The position numbers and the translations under genes are program-made. From a virus: DNA of 23,643 nt. The notes under the pieces are model-generated. The model did no database searches. It saw only the letters and a program-made list of their open reading frames with translations, and was not told where the DNA came from. The stretch covers positions 1-23,643 of IMG/VR virus record IMGVR_UViG_3300032287_004066. One strand, 5' to 3'. Positions 5,336 through 14,500 of the stretch are shown one piece after another (position 1 is the first letter of the stretch; every line of letters begins with the position of its first letter).

Positions 5336-6585
5336 TGGGTAAAAAAAATATCAATATAGCAGCTATTCTCCCCCCAGATATTGTATCAACTATATCTGAT
5401 TCACTTCCTATTGAATCATTTGGAGCTCAATTAAAAGATAAAGCTAAAGAAATTCTTGTAGTAGGAAATCAAACAAAAATAGCTGATTTAAAAGCCGAAA
5501 TTGATTTATTAGTCCAAAAAGAACAAAAAGCAGGAGTTGAAAAAAGTAAAACAGAACAAGAAGCTTTATATAAACTCAATACAAAACAAATAACTCAAGA
5601 GCAGTATAATAAATTAGTAGAAGCTGCTTCTATTTCATTAGTAGCAACTCAAGCTATTACTAATATTAATAGACAAAAGTTACAACAAGATATAAATAAC
5701 ATCACTAATAATGTATATACAAACATAAAACAAGCCCAAACAAGTTTTAATGCAGATATTAAAGATACAGAAAAATATATTCAAAAACAGGATAACAAAT
5801 CTAGAAAAGATTTATCAAAACAAATTATATCCAATGCAGTTAAGGGATTAGTTCCTATTATTAGCTTATCAATAGCAAATAGTTTTTTAGTTATTGTAGA
5901 TCAAAGAAAAAAATTAGAAGAATTAGTTGATAATGTAAATGAATATATTGATACTAAAGTTAAGGATCAACAAACAGTTGAAATAGCAACTAATTTAAGA
6001 AATAACGCTATTACTTTAATTAATAATAGTATTAATAAATTAGAAAAATTAAAAAAATTACTAGAAAAAATTGCTAAAATATTAGTAATAACCTCACTTG
6101 TTATTAAATTAATATATTTAATTCCTATTCCTTTAAGCCCATTAATACTAAAAATTCTAACAGTAGCTGAAAAACTTGTCTCAGGATTAAGTGCCTTATT
6201 AGCAATTATTACGGTATTATTATCTAATGAAATATTAGAATTAGAGGAATTAAGAGATCGTCTAAAACAAATTAGTTTAAAATTAGATGGAAAAACATTA
6301 GATAATTTAAATGAACAACAATTATCAGACCTGTCTAATACATTCTTACCTGTAGGAACAGGAACTGGTGTTAATCAATTTCCATCATATAAAGGATTTA
6401 ATTTTAAAATAAAAGAAGAACAAAATCCAAAATTTGTTGTTAAAGGAAATAAACGTCGTTATGCCGTAGCTATTGATCGTTATAATGTGGAAATATTAAA
6501 AAGTGAATATTCATTTACATTAGATCCTAACGACTTAATAGAACAATTAAAACTAGTTATTGATCAACAAAACTTACAAGGTTAA
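5335..6585 (+). CDS. Coiled-coil structural protein, tail/hub candidate, 416 aa
   Basis: This Gln/Lys-rich, almost entirely helical protein has a long coiled coil (about 40-235) and a hydrophobic block (about 245-300: ILVITSLVIKLIYLIPIPL, LSALLAIITVLLS). It ends in a small compact C-terminal domain (about 370-412: RRYAVAIDRYNVEILKSEYS, LDPNDLIEQLKLVID). The start ATG overlaps the stop of the gp5-like gene (TAATG), so the products are likely partners. Long coiled coils with hydrophobic patches are typical of tape-measure or baseplate hub proteins (the T4 counterpart would be gp29), but I see no decisive motif. A tail or hub role is inferred from position and architecture. Confidence 0.65.
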   Translation: MGKKNINIAAILPPDIVSTISDSLPIESFGAQLKDKAKEILVVGNQTKIADLKAEIDLLVQKEQKAGVEKSKTEQEALYKLNTKQITQEQYNKLVEAASISLVATQAITNINRQKLQQDINNITNNVYTNIKQAQTSFNADIKDTEKYIQKQDNKSRKDLSKQIISNAVKGLVPIISLSIANSFLVIVDQRKKLEELVDNVNEYIDTKVKDQQTVEIATNLRNNAITLINNSINKLEKLKKLLEKIAKILVITSLVIKLIYLIPIPLSPLILKILTVAEKLVSGLSALLAIITVLLSNEILELEELRDRLKQISLKLDGKTLDNLNEQQLSDLSNTFLPVGTGTGVNQFPSYKGFNFKIKEEQNPKFVVKGNKRRYAVAIDRYNVEILKSEYSFTLDPNDLIEQLKLVIDQQNLQG

Positions 6586-6586
6586 A

Positions 6587-6594
6587 TATTTATA
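6587..6594 (+). promoter_or_regulatory. TATTTATA octamer heading the gp25/gp6 operon
   Basis: An exact TATTTATA fills 8 of the 12 bp between the 5335 gene and ATG 6598, ending 3 bp before the start codon. The 3-bp spacing is the same as before 2098. It implies either a leaderless transcript or read-through expression of the first gene, with the promoter serving the genes downstream. Confidence 0.5.
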
Positions 6595-6597
6595 ATT

Positions 6598-6957
6598 ATG
6601 AATACTAAAGCATTTAAAAGATTAATCAAGGAAGCTGTAATTGATGCTATTCATGAAGAATTACCATATATTCTTGAAGAGCACATGGCTAAACAAGAAA
6701 AAAAAGCATTACGTGAAAATAAAACAATAAGTCTTACTAGTAATAATATAATGCCTGGTGATCCTAATATTAGGGCATCATTGCGTGCCAAAATGGGTGA
6801 AGCATTTGGATTTCAACAACCTGCTTCTAAGTTAGAAGTAATTGACGCTGTTGATGAAAATACAGGAGAAAAAATAAACCCATTTTCTGCTTTTCTAGCT
6901 GACTCTGCAGCCAATATGACTGCTCAAGATTTATCAGGATTAAGAAATTTAGGATAA
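6598..6957 (+). CDS. Phage protein of unknown function, 119 aa, upstream of gp25
   Basis: The N-terminus is a charged amphipathic helix (FKRLIKEAVIDAIHEELPYI, then LEEHMAKQEKKALRE). The rest is an extended region containing MPGDPNIRASLRAKMGEAFG and a C-terminal AFLADSAANMTAQDLSGLRN. There is no signal peptide. It lies 1 bp upstream of the gp25-like gene and so is co-translated with the baseplate wedge genes. Such short helical proteins next to gp25/gp6 are plausible baseplate assembly or minor wedge components; I do not recognise a named family. Confidence 0.7.
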   Translation: MNTKAFKRLIKEAVIDAIHEELPYILEEHMAKQEKKALRENKTISLTSNNIMPGDPNIRASLRAKMGEAFGFQQPASKLEVIDAVDENTGEKINPFSAFLADSAANMTAQDLSGLRNLG

Positions 6958-6958
6958 T

Positions 6959-7363
6959 ATGCCAATACCTCAAACGATACGAGTAAATCCACTTGATTTA
7001 CAAAAAAATATTGCTATTGGGGTATCTTTACCTTTTGACAAACCTTTTACTAGTACGTACACTACTAAAGATCAAATAAAATCTAATTTACTTAATTTAT
7101 TATTAACTACTAAAGGAGAAAGAATAATAAATCCTTTTTTTGGAACAAATTTAAGAAATTTTTTATTTGAAGGAATTAATTCTTTTAATATTGATAATTT
7201 AAGATTGGATTTAATTAATAGTATTAATATTTTCATTCCTGAAATAACAGTAATAGATATTAATATAAGTCCGGATGCTGATTCTAATTTAATGGAGCTA
7301 AGTGTCAATTATCTACTAAATATTTCAAATACACCAGATCAAGTAACAGTACAATTTCAATAA
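6959..7363 (+). CDS. gp25: gp25-like baseplate wedge protein
   Basis: The 134-residue protein matches the GPW/gp25 family in length (T4 gp25 is 132 aa) and pattern. A strand IAIGVSLPFDKPFTSTYTTK is followed by QIKSNLLNLLLTTKGERIINPFFGT, whose KGER..NP.FG turn is the family hallmark, then LRNFLFEGI, and a C-terminal strand pair (VIDINISPDADSNLMELSVN). In contractile tails, gp25 sits in the baseplate wedge core, contacts the gp6 dimer and nucleates the sheath. The gene is followed 2 bp later by the gp6-like gene, the same order as in T4. Confidence 0.9.
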   Translation: MPIPQTIRVNPLDLQKNIAIGVSLPFDKPFTSTYTTKDQIKSNLLNLLLTTKGERIINPFFGTNLRNFLFEGINSFNIDNLRLDLINSINIFIPEITVIDINISPDADSNLMELSVNYLLNISNTPDQVTVQFQ

Positions 7364-7365
7364 TA

Positions 7366-9198
7366 ATGATTAACGAAGATAAGAATATATCATATCTAAA
7401 TAAAGGATTTACAGATTTTAAAACTGCCTTACAACAGTATGCTAAAACTTATTTTCCAACAACATATAATGATTTTTCAGAAGCTACTCCTGGAAATATG
7501 TTTATTGAAATGGCATCATATGTTGGTGATGTTATGTCATTTTATTTAGATACTCAAACACAAGAGAATTTTCTTTTATATGCTAAAGAAAAAGAAAATT
7601 TATACGCTATGTCATATGTAATGGGTTATCGACCTAAAGCATCATATGCTTCAACTACTACTGTTGATGTATATCAGTTAGTTCCATCTATTACTAATGG
7701 AGGAATTACAACTCCTGATTATGATACTTATGGATTAATTATTCCTGCAAATACTCCTATAACATCAAATAGTACAGGAATTAAGTTTTTAACTACACAA
7801 CAAATAGATTTTACTGATACAGGTAGTGTCGAAATCAGTTATGTTGATTCTAATTATTACCTATTTAAGAAATCTATTCCAGCCATATCAGCTGAGATTA
7901 AATCAACTACAGTATCATTTTCAGGTAATGATAAATTTGCAACAGCTGATATAAATGATACTAATACATTACAAATACTAAATGTTACTGGAAGTGATGG
8001 AAATATATGGTACGAAGTACCTTATTTGGCTCAATCGTCAATTTTTCAAAAAGTAGCTAATCCTTCATATTCAACAGACCAAGTCCCTTATTTATTACAA
8101 CTACAAAAAGTACCTAGGCGTTTTGTATCTAGAATACTCTCAGATAATACATTACAATTAGAATTTGGAGCTGGATTATCTCAAAATAAAACAGATTCAC
8201 AAATCATACCTACCCCTGATAATATTCAATTAGGTTTAGTACCTGGAATTTCATTATTAACTAATAATTATAATGAAGCTTCAGTAATGTTTACTCAAGA
8301 ATATGGGTTAGCTCCTACAGGAAGTATTAATATTACCTATTTAGTAGGAGGAGGAATAACATCTAATATTCCTGCTAATGATTTAACTATTTTAAATACA
8401 TCTGGTATTTATTTTAAAAATACTCCGGGAGGAGCAGCAGCCACCGTTTTAGCTAGTGTTGTATCTAATAATCCTATTCCTGCAACAGGTGGTAGAAATG
8501 GAGATACAACAGATGAAATTAAACAAAACGCTTTATATTCATATTCAACTCAATTAAGAGCAGTAACTAAAGATGATTATATAGTAAGAGCATTATCAAT
8601 GCCTTCAAATTATGGTGTGGTTGCTAAAGCTTATATTTCTCAAAATATGAGCGACAATCCTCAACAAACAGTAACTTATACACAACCTAATAATCCTTTA
8701 TCTTTAGATTTATATGTTTTATCATATAATTCAAATAAACAAATAATCCAAGCTTCCACAACATTAAAAGAAAATTTAGTAACCTATATTAATCAATATA
8801 GAATGGTATCTGATGCTATTAATATTAGAGATGCATTTTATATTAATATAGCAATAAATTTTGACATTACTATATTAAGTGGATTTTCAAATAAAGATGT
8901 ATTAACTAGTTGTGTAACGGCTTTACAAAATTATTTTAATATAGATAAATGGCAAATAAACCAACCAATTATCATTTCAGATGTAATGGCTACTTTATTA
9001 CAAATAAGGGGAGTACAATCTGTATCTAAAATAGAGATAATAAATAAACAAGATAGTACTGGAGCTACCTATTCCCAATATGGATATGATATAGCAGGAG
9101 CTACAAGAAATGGAAACATATATCCATCTATGGACCCCGCTATATTTGAAATTAGATATCCTAATACTGATATTCAAGGCAGAGTAGTTACTCTATAA
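7366..9198 (+). CDS. gp6: gp6-like baseplate wedge protein (baseplate J family)
   Basis: The 610-residue protein (T4 gp6 is 660 aa) shows the gp6/baseplate-J pattern. Its N-terminal helical part includes YFPTTYNDFSEATPGNMFIE, SYVGDVMSFYLDTQTQENFL and MSYVMGYRPKASYAS. A beta-rich middle includes LQLEFGAGLSQ and NITYLVGGGITSNIP. Next comes NGDTTDEIKQNALYSYSTQL with RAVTKDDYIVRALSMPSNYG. The C-terminal domain carries the INIRDAFYINIAINFDIT and ISDVMATLLQIRGVQSVSKI segments. gp6 dimers form the ring of the baseplate that ties the six wedges together. Order and spacing with gp25 support the call. Confidence 0.9.
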   Translation: MINEDKNISYLNKGFTDFKTALQQYAKTYFPTTYNDFSEATPGNMFIEMASYVGDVMSFYLDTQTQENFLLYAKEKENLYAMSYVMGYRPKASYASTTTVDVYQLVPSITNGGITTPDYDTYGLIIPANTPITSNSTGIKFLTTQQIDFTDTGSVEISYVDSNYYLFKKSIPAISAEIKSTTVSFSGNDKFATADINDTNTLQILNVTGSDGNIWYEVPYLAQSSIFQKVANPSYSTDQVPYLLQLQKVPRRFVSRILSDNTLQLEFGAGLSQNKTDSQIIPTPDNIQLGLVPGISLLTNNYNEASVMFTQEYGLAPTGSINITYLVGGGITSNIPANDLTILNTSGIYFKNTPGGAAATVLASVVSNNPIPATGGRNGDTTDEIKQNALYSYSTQLRAVTKDDYIVRALSMPSNYGVVAKAYISQNMSDNPQQTVTYTQPNNPLSLDLYVLSYNSNKQIIQASTTLKENLVTYINQYRMVSDAINIRDAFYINIAINFDITILSGFSNKDVLTSCVTALQNYFNIDKWQINQPIIISDVMATLLQIRGVQSVSKIEIINKQDSTGATYSQYGYDIAGATRNGNIYPSMDPAIFEIRYPNTDIQGRVVTL

Positions 9199-9207
9199 AA
9201 CTAATTT

Positions 9208-10029
9208 ATGAAATTACAAAGAGGCGATAATAATATTAATGTAAAACTTTTACAAGAAAAGTTAGGAATAGAGCCTATTGGTAATTATGGACCTAAAACA
9301 GAAAAAGCTGTAAAAGAATTTCAAATCCAACACGGTTTAGAACCTGATGGAGTTGTTAAAGATAAATTATGGGAGTTAATTATGAAAAAATCAATGGCTT
9401 CACCCGTACCACTTCCATTGGTTAATGTAGGTGGCTTAAAATTAGATAAATTAAAAGGACATATCCCTGATAATGTAATTTCTCAAATTCCGGATGTTGC
9501 TGTAAAATTTCAAATTAATACTCCATTACGTTTAGCTCATTTCTTAGCACAATGTGGTCACGAATCTGGAGGATTCAAATTAACAGTTGAAAATTTAAAT
9601 TATAGTTCTAAGTCATTAATGGCTGTATTTAAAAAATATTTTCCAACTCAAGGATTAGCTGAAGCATATGAACGTAAACCTGAAAAAATAGCTAATATAG
9701 TGTATGCTGATAGAATGGGTAATGGTGACAAAGCATCAGGTGAAGGATATAAATTTAGAGGACGTGGTTACATTCAATTAACAGGTAAATCTAATTATAA
9801 AGCATTTGGAGATTCAATTGGAGTTGATACTATTGCTAATCCTGACCTAGTTGCTACTAAATATCCACTACTATCAGCGGCTTGGTTTTTTCAACGCTGT
9901 ATGAAAAAATGTGATGCCGGAGCTTCAGATGAGGTTATAACTGCTGTTACAAAATGTGTTAATGGTGGTACTAATGGTTTAGTAGATCGCATGAAACATT
10001 TTAAAGAATACTACACTTTATTATCCTAA
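9208..10029 (+). CDS. Modular endolysin: peptidoglycan-binding domain plus GH19 lysozyme/chitinase-like domain
   Basis: Residues 1-58 form a PG_binding_1 domain (LQRGDNNINVKLLQEKLGI, YGPKTEKAVKEFQIQHGL, DGVVKDKLW). After a Pro-rich linker, residues about 75-273 match GH19: RLAHFLAQCGHESGG with candidate catalytic Glu119, ADRMGNGDKASGEGYKFRG with second Glu179, RGRGYIQLTGKSNY, and AAWFF. GH19 phage enzymes cut the glycan strand of peptidoglycan. No signal peptide is present, so release needs a holin, or the enzyme is carried on the tail. The gene sits 9 bp after gp6 inside the baseplate operon. Because the gp5-like hub lacks a lysozyme domain, a tail-associated role in cell entry is a real alternative to host lysis. 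Confidence 0.85.
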   Translation: MKLQRGDNNINVKLLQEKLGIEPIGNYGPKTEKAVKEFQIQHGLEPDGVVKDKLWELIMKKSMASPVPLPLVNVGGLKLDKLKGHIPDNVISQIPDVAVKFQINTPLRLAHFLAQCGHESGGFKLTVENLNYSSKSLMAVFKKYFPTQGLAEAYERKPEKIANIVYADRMGNGDKASGEGYKFRGRGYIQLTGKSNYKAFGDSIGVDTIANPDLVATKYPLLSAAWFFQRCMKKCDAGASDEVITAVTKCVNGGTNGLVDRMKHFKEYYTLLS

Positions 10030-10047
10030 AATAGTTTACAGTCGCCA

Positions 10048-10055
10048 TATTTATA
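10048..10055 (+). promoter_or_regulatory. TATTTATA octamer heading the large baseplate/appendage operon
   Basis: An exact TATTTATA lies 17 bp before ATG 10073, in the 43-bp gap after the endolysin gene. The spacing fits a -10-type box with transcription starting about 11 bp before the start codon. Confidence 0.55.
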
Positions 10056-10072
10056 TGTAGTAATCACTAATT

Positions 10073-11170
10073 ATGGCTGTTTATAAAATATTTCCTGAAA
10101 AAACTGCTACTCTCTATTCATATTATCCTACAGTTAATACGGGATTAGATGAATTAATTGAGTTAAGTACATTTTATACTGTAACAGGTACTAATGAAGT
10201 ATCTCGTGGGTTAATTAAATTTCCATCAAGTCAAATAACTAATATAATTGCTAATAATGTAACAAATAAAGCATTTGATGTTTATTTAAAATTATATCTA
10301 TCTAATGCATCATCACTTCCTTTAGATTATACCCTATATTGCCATCCTGTTTCAGGAAGTTGGAATATAGGAACAGGCAAATTAGGAAATACTCCTATTA
10401 CTACAGATGGAGCCAGTTGGCAATTTAGGAATGTACTTAGTGGCAGCACATGGTTCAGTACATTCCCTGCAGGTACAACTGGGTCTTTCAGATCAGGAAG
10501 TACAGTTGGTGGTGGATTATGGTATACATCTTCTGTTTATCAATCAACACAATCATTTACTAATTCTACTTCAAAAGATATAGAATTAAAAGTAACAAAT
10601 ACTGTAAGTGCATGGTATAGTAGTTCAATTTCAAATGAAGGATTTATTCTTAAACATAATTCTTCACTTGAATTTACTACTGCTTCTAAATTTGAAACTA
10701 AATATTTTGCTGGAAATACTAATACTATTTATCCCCCATGTTTAGAAATTAGGTGGGATGATTCATCATATAGTACAGGATCCCTAGCTATAATTACTTC
10801 TAGTCAATTTGTTGCTACTTTAGGTAATAATAAAGGAGAATTTCAACAAGACTCAGTACAACGCTTTAAAGTAAACGTAAGAGATAGATATCCTGTTAGA
10901 ATATTTACAACTACCTCTGGATATTTAGTTAATAAAGCTTTACCTTCTTCTTCATATTGGTCAATAAAAGATTTGGATACTGAAGAAATTGTCGTAGATT
11001 ATGATACATTATATACCAAAATAAGTTGTAACTCCTCAGGTAATTATTTTGATATCTATATGAATGGATTAGAACCAGAACGATATTATAAATTATTATT
11101 TAAAACTATCCTATCAACCGGTGAAACAATAGTTTCTGATAATAATTACATTTTTAAAGTTATAAGATAA
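10073..11170 (+). CDS. Structural protein with DNRLRE-like jelly-roll domain, 365 aa
   Basis: The first about 215 residues follow the pattern of DNRLRE-type jelly-roll domains: KTATLYSYYPTVNTGLDELI, then SRGLIKFPSS, a strand AFDVYLKLYLSNAS, YTLYCHPVSGSWNIGTGK, DGASWQFRN, and YPPCLEIRWDD closing the domain. DNRLRE and related modules are usually surface-exposed and carbohydrate-associated. Residues about 240-365 form a second beta-rich part (RFKVNVRDRYPVRIFTTTSG, YFDIYMNGLEPERYYKLLFK). Its position after gp6 corresponds to that of T4 gp7/gp8, so it may be a baseplate periphery or receptor-contact protein. It overlaps the next gene by 1 bp. Domain assignment is by eye. Confidence 0.65.
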   Translation: MAVYKIFPEKTATLYSYYPTVNTGLDELIELSTFYTVTGTNEVSRGLIKFPSSQITNIIANNVTNKAFDVYLKLYLSNASSLPLDYTLYCHPVSGSWNIGTGKLGNTPITTDGASWQFRNVLSGSTWFSTFPAGTTGSFRSGSTVGGGLWYTSSVYQSTQSFTNSTSKDIELKVTNTVSAWYSSSISNEGFILKHNSSLEFTTASKFETKYFAGNTNTIYPPCLEIRWDDSSYSTGSLAIITSSQFVATLGNNKGEFQQDSVQRFKVNVRDRYPVRIFTTTSGYLVNKALPSSSYWSIKDLDTEEIVVDYDTLYTKISCNSSGNYFDIYMNGLEPERYYKLLFKTILSTGETIVSDNNYIFKVIR

Positions 11171-11502
11171 TGTCTCAAATACCTGTACAAAAAACAGTAT
11201 TTAATAAGGATGCTTATGGTAGAGTAATTGATACTCAATTTCATCAATTAATCACCCAAGAAACAGAAGAAACCTTATCATTTACTGTTGATGATTTTTT
11301 TATATTATATGAACAACTATTCTATCAAATCCCTAGAGATGGAGATACTAATTCGCACCAGTATATTTTACAAAAAGAAGCAGATTATCTAGGTGTTAGT
11401 ATTAATCAAGATGATGTACAAGCCTTGTTAGATGAAATTACATCTCTAAGACAACAGGTTCTTGATAATCAAACTGTAATAAATGAATTGATCAAACAAT
11501 AA
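11170..11502 (+). CDS. Small structural protein with C-terminal coiled coil, 110 aa
   Basis: The product is acidic overall. It has a first part about 1-60 (FNKDAYGRVIDTQFHQLI, then FTVDDFFILYEQLFYQIPRD), a short SHQYILQKEADYLGV segment, and a C-terminal helix with heptad spacing (VQALLDEITSLRQQVLDNQ) that should form a coiled coil. Its start overlaps the previous stop (TAATG) and its stop overlaps the next start, so it is translationally coupled to both neighbours. It is probably a baseplate connector or a chaperone for the large protein encoded next. No family is recognised. Confidence 0.7.
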   Translation: MSQIPVQKTVFNKDAYGRVIDTQFHQLITQETEETLSFTVDDFFILYEQLFYQIPRDGDTNSHQYILQKEADYLGVSINQDDVQALLDEITSLRQQVLDNQTVINELIKQ

Positions 11503-14500
11503 TGGCAGATAATATAAAAATAGTAGGTGAAATTTTAAATACTCAACAGGTATCTCGTTATACTGAAGAAGACCTCAATATACTTCCTTCTCAATTAATT
11601 AAGGAAGATTTTGGTTTTTCTAACGATTATATTGAATACTTTGTATATGATGCTGGGGGAAATTCTTTAAATACAAATTATAATTATAGAGATTTTAAGT
11701 TAGCTTCTAATTCATACCTTGACCCTACCAGTGGTTCTCTCCCAATAATTGAAATAGATCCTGTTAAAGATCTACAAAGTCTAGGATATTCATCCGGTGA
11801 ATTTAATGTTCAATATAACTTTTTTAGTAATAAAATATCAAATCCTGACGCTGAGTTATTTTTAAAAGAAATATCATCAGATAGAACAGAACTAAGAATA
11901 GGTTCTACAACCCTAACAAACCAGCAAATTGAAGATTCTACATTATCTATTATTAATGAATATAGTGGTTCTTCTTATTTTGTTGACTATTTAGCTAATT
12001 TTGGAAATAATCAACAAGCAGTAGTAGTAAATGTTGCTTTAAATAAAATTGAGTCTGGATATGAAATTTTACTTAAACTCTACCAGCCTCTTCCTATTAA
12101 TATTTTAGAAAAATCAACATTGTGGATTGTAAAAGAAAAAGTCAATCCATATATTTTTGATATTAATCTAGATAAATTAATTATTCCTCTCCCTGGGCCA
12201 CAATTAAGAGGTCCAAATTTTGATATAGAAGTCCCTAATAGAAATAATATTGCTACTTCTTATCAAAACTACAACACTTTACTAAATAACTTCCAAAATG
12301 TATCTTCTTCATATAAACAACTTTTAAATTTAATTACTTCACAAAGTATTGATATTAATACTGATTATAGTAATTTTAATAATTTTGTATTTTTTAGTTC
12401 TGTAGAGCAAAGAATATTAAATTTCTATAACAAAGTAAAACAAATAGAAGATTTAAACAATAACATATCTACCTACACTGCTTTAACCTCTAGTTACCCT
12501 AATTTAAAAAATGATTTAAATTTAGCTACGGCTAGTATTAATAATACTATAGCTAATTTTGATGGATTTGAATATTATTTGTATTTTGAAAGTGGATCTT
12601 TAACTTCTTCATTAGAGTATGGAATAACTCCATACCCTAAATCTAACACAATAAAACCATTTACTTTAGCTCCTACAGGATCTACTTCTGCCTCTCTTTG
12701 GTTAACTTATGCTACATCAAGTGCTAATAATTATGATAATTATAATCAAAATAATTTATTATTTACTATCCCTAATTTTATAAGGGATGATGAAAATAAT
12801 ACACCATATATTACTTTTATTAATATGGTTGGTCATTATTTTGATAATATATGGATTTATCTTCAAGCAGTTACTGATGTTAATTTAGCAAATAATAATT
12901 TAGAAAAAGGTGTTTCTAAAGATTTAGTATATACTGCATTACAATCCTTAGGAACTAAATTATATAACAAATATGGGGATTCATCTAATGATCTTTTCTT
13001 AGTAGGAAAAAATAGTGGAAGTATTAACTTTGATAATAATTTTACTCCTACAGGTTCGTATTTAAATAATATACCTCGTAAAGATTTACTTGCTGAAACA
13101 TATAAACGTATTTATCATAATTTACCTTTACTATTAAAAACTAAAGGTACAGCTTATGGGTTACAGACATTAATATCTACTTTTGGAATTACTAGTAGTA
13201 TATTAAATGTTAAAGAATATGGTGGTTATTTAAAAAGTAATACATTACAAGAATATAACGATGATAAAGTAAGAATAGTATCTAATAGTATAGTAGCTGG
13301 TAATACTTTATCTCCATATATTAGTTTACAACAACAACCTACATCGTCTAGCTTATTTAGAACAAATGATTTACATTATGTAGATATATCGTTTTCTCCT
13401 GAAACTCAAATAGATAAGTATGTATCTGCTTCTATAGCATCTTCTAACCCAACATGGAATATAGATAATTATATAGGAGATCCTGGTTATTTATATAGTA
13501 GTTCATATGATAATTTAAATAGTCAAAGAAATACTTATTATAATTTCACTTCATCATATTTAGATTATGCTGGATTTATTAGATTAATCCAATACTTTGA
13601 TAGTTCCTTATTTAAAATGATAAAGGATTTTGTTCCTGCAAGAACAAACCTATCAACAGGTATCACCATTAACTCACCAGTATTAGAAAGAAACAAAATA
13701 TCATATGCTAAACCAACCTCAACTTCTAAAATATCAGTACTAAATTTAGGATTAAATGGTCCTACTGCTAGTACACAATATACTAGTTTATATAATTATT
13801 TAACAGAAAGTAAAGCAGCTTATTATAATGGAGAAATAAGTGGAAGTATAATTAATTATTATAATGATTGGACATCTAGAAATTTTAATCCTTATTTACT
13901 TTCTATTTCTAATAGTATAGATATTAATTCTTTTAATCATTCAAATTTTAATGTATTATTAAATAATGTGTCATCGAGCATATTATCTGTTACTAGAAAA
14001 TTATTACAACCTATATATTCTATAATAAGTGGAACTTTAGGTTTAGTTGGATATTCTTCTAGTTATTATGCTGAATTACAAGACTCTAATTTATCTTTAG
14101 AATCATATAAACTATCTCGTCATGATGGTGTTAAAATAAGTAGCTTATTATATAACACCTATACTAGCGCTTCATCAACTTATGATGGTGATATATCATA
14201 TGGAAAGACAGCTACTATAGATAAAAATGTAAGAAAAATAGGCTTATTTACAGATATAATTGAATCATCATTTCTACCAGGGAGAAATAGAGTAGCATTA
14301 AAATATCTTGTAGATGAATATGGTGGATTAACAGAATTAAATCAACGCAATAAATATTGGGAAGAAATACAAAGAACCTTTATTGCTGGTGATTATTTAA
14401 ATGTTTCCCAATTTGATAATCAAAAATCTAGCAACCAAAAAACTACAGACGGAAATAAACTTATTTTTGAAAGTGGTTATACTTATTACCCAATATTATA

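Noticed and set aside
5692-5699. TATAAATA (T4-orientation late box) on the plus strand
   Set aside because: This and similar hits near 14577 and 14686 are inside genes with no gene start behind them, so they look like chance matches. No plus-strand gap in the structural block has TATAAATA.
13488-13495. TATTTATA within the 1218-residue protein gene
   Set aside because: An AT-only octamer is expected in coding DNA of this composition by chance, and no start codon follows. It was not counted as a promoter.
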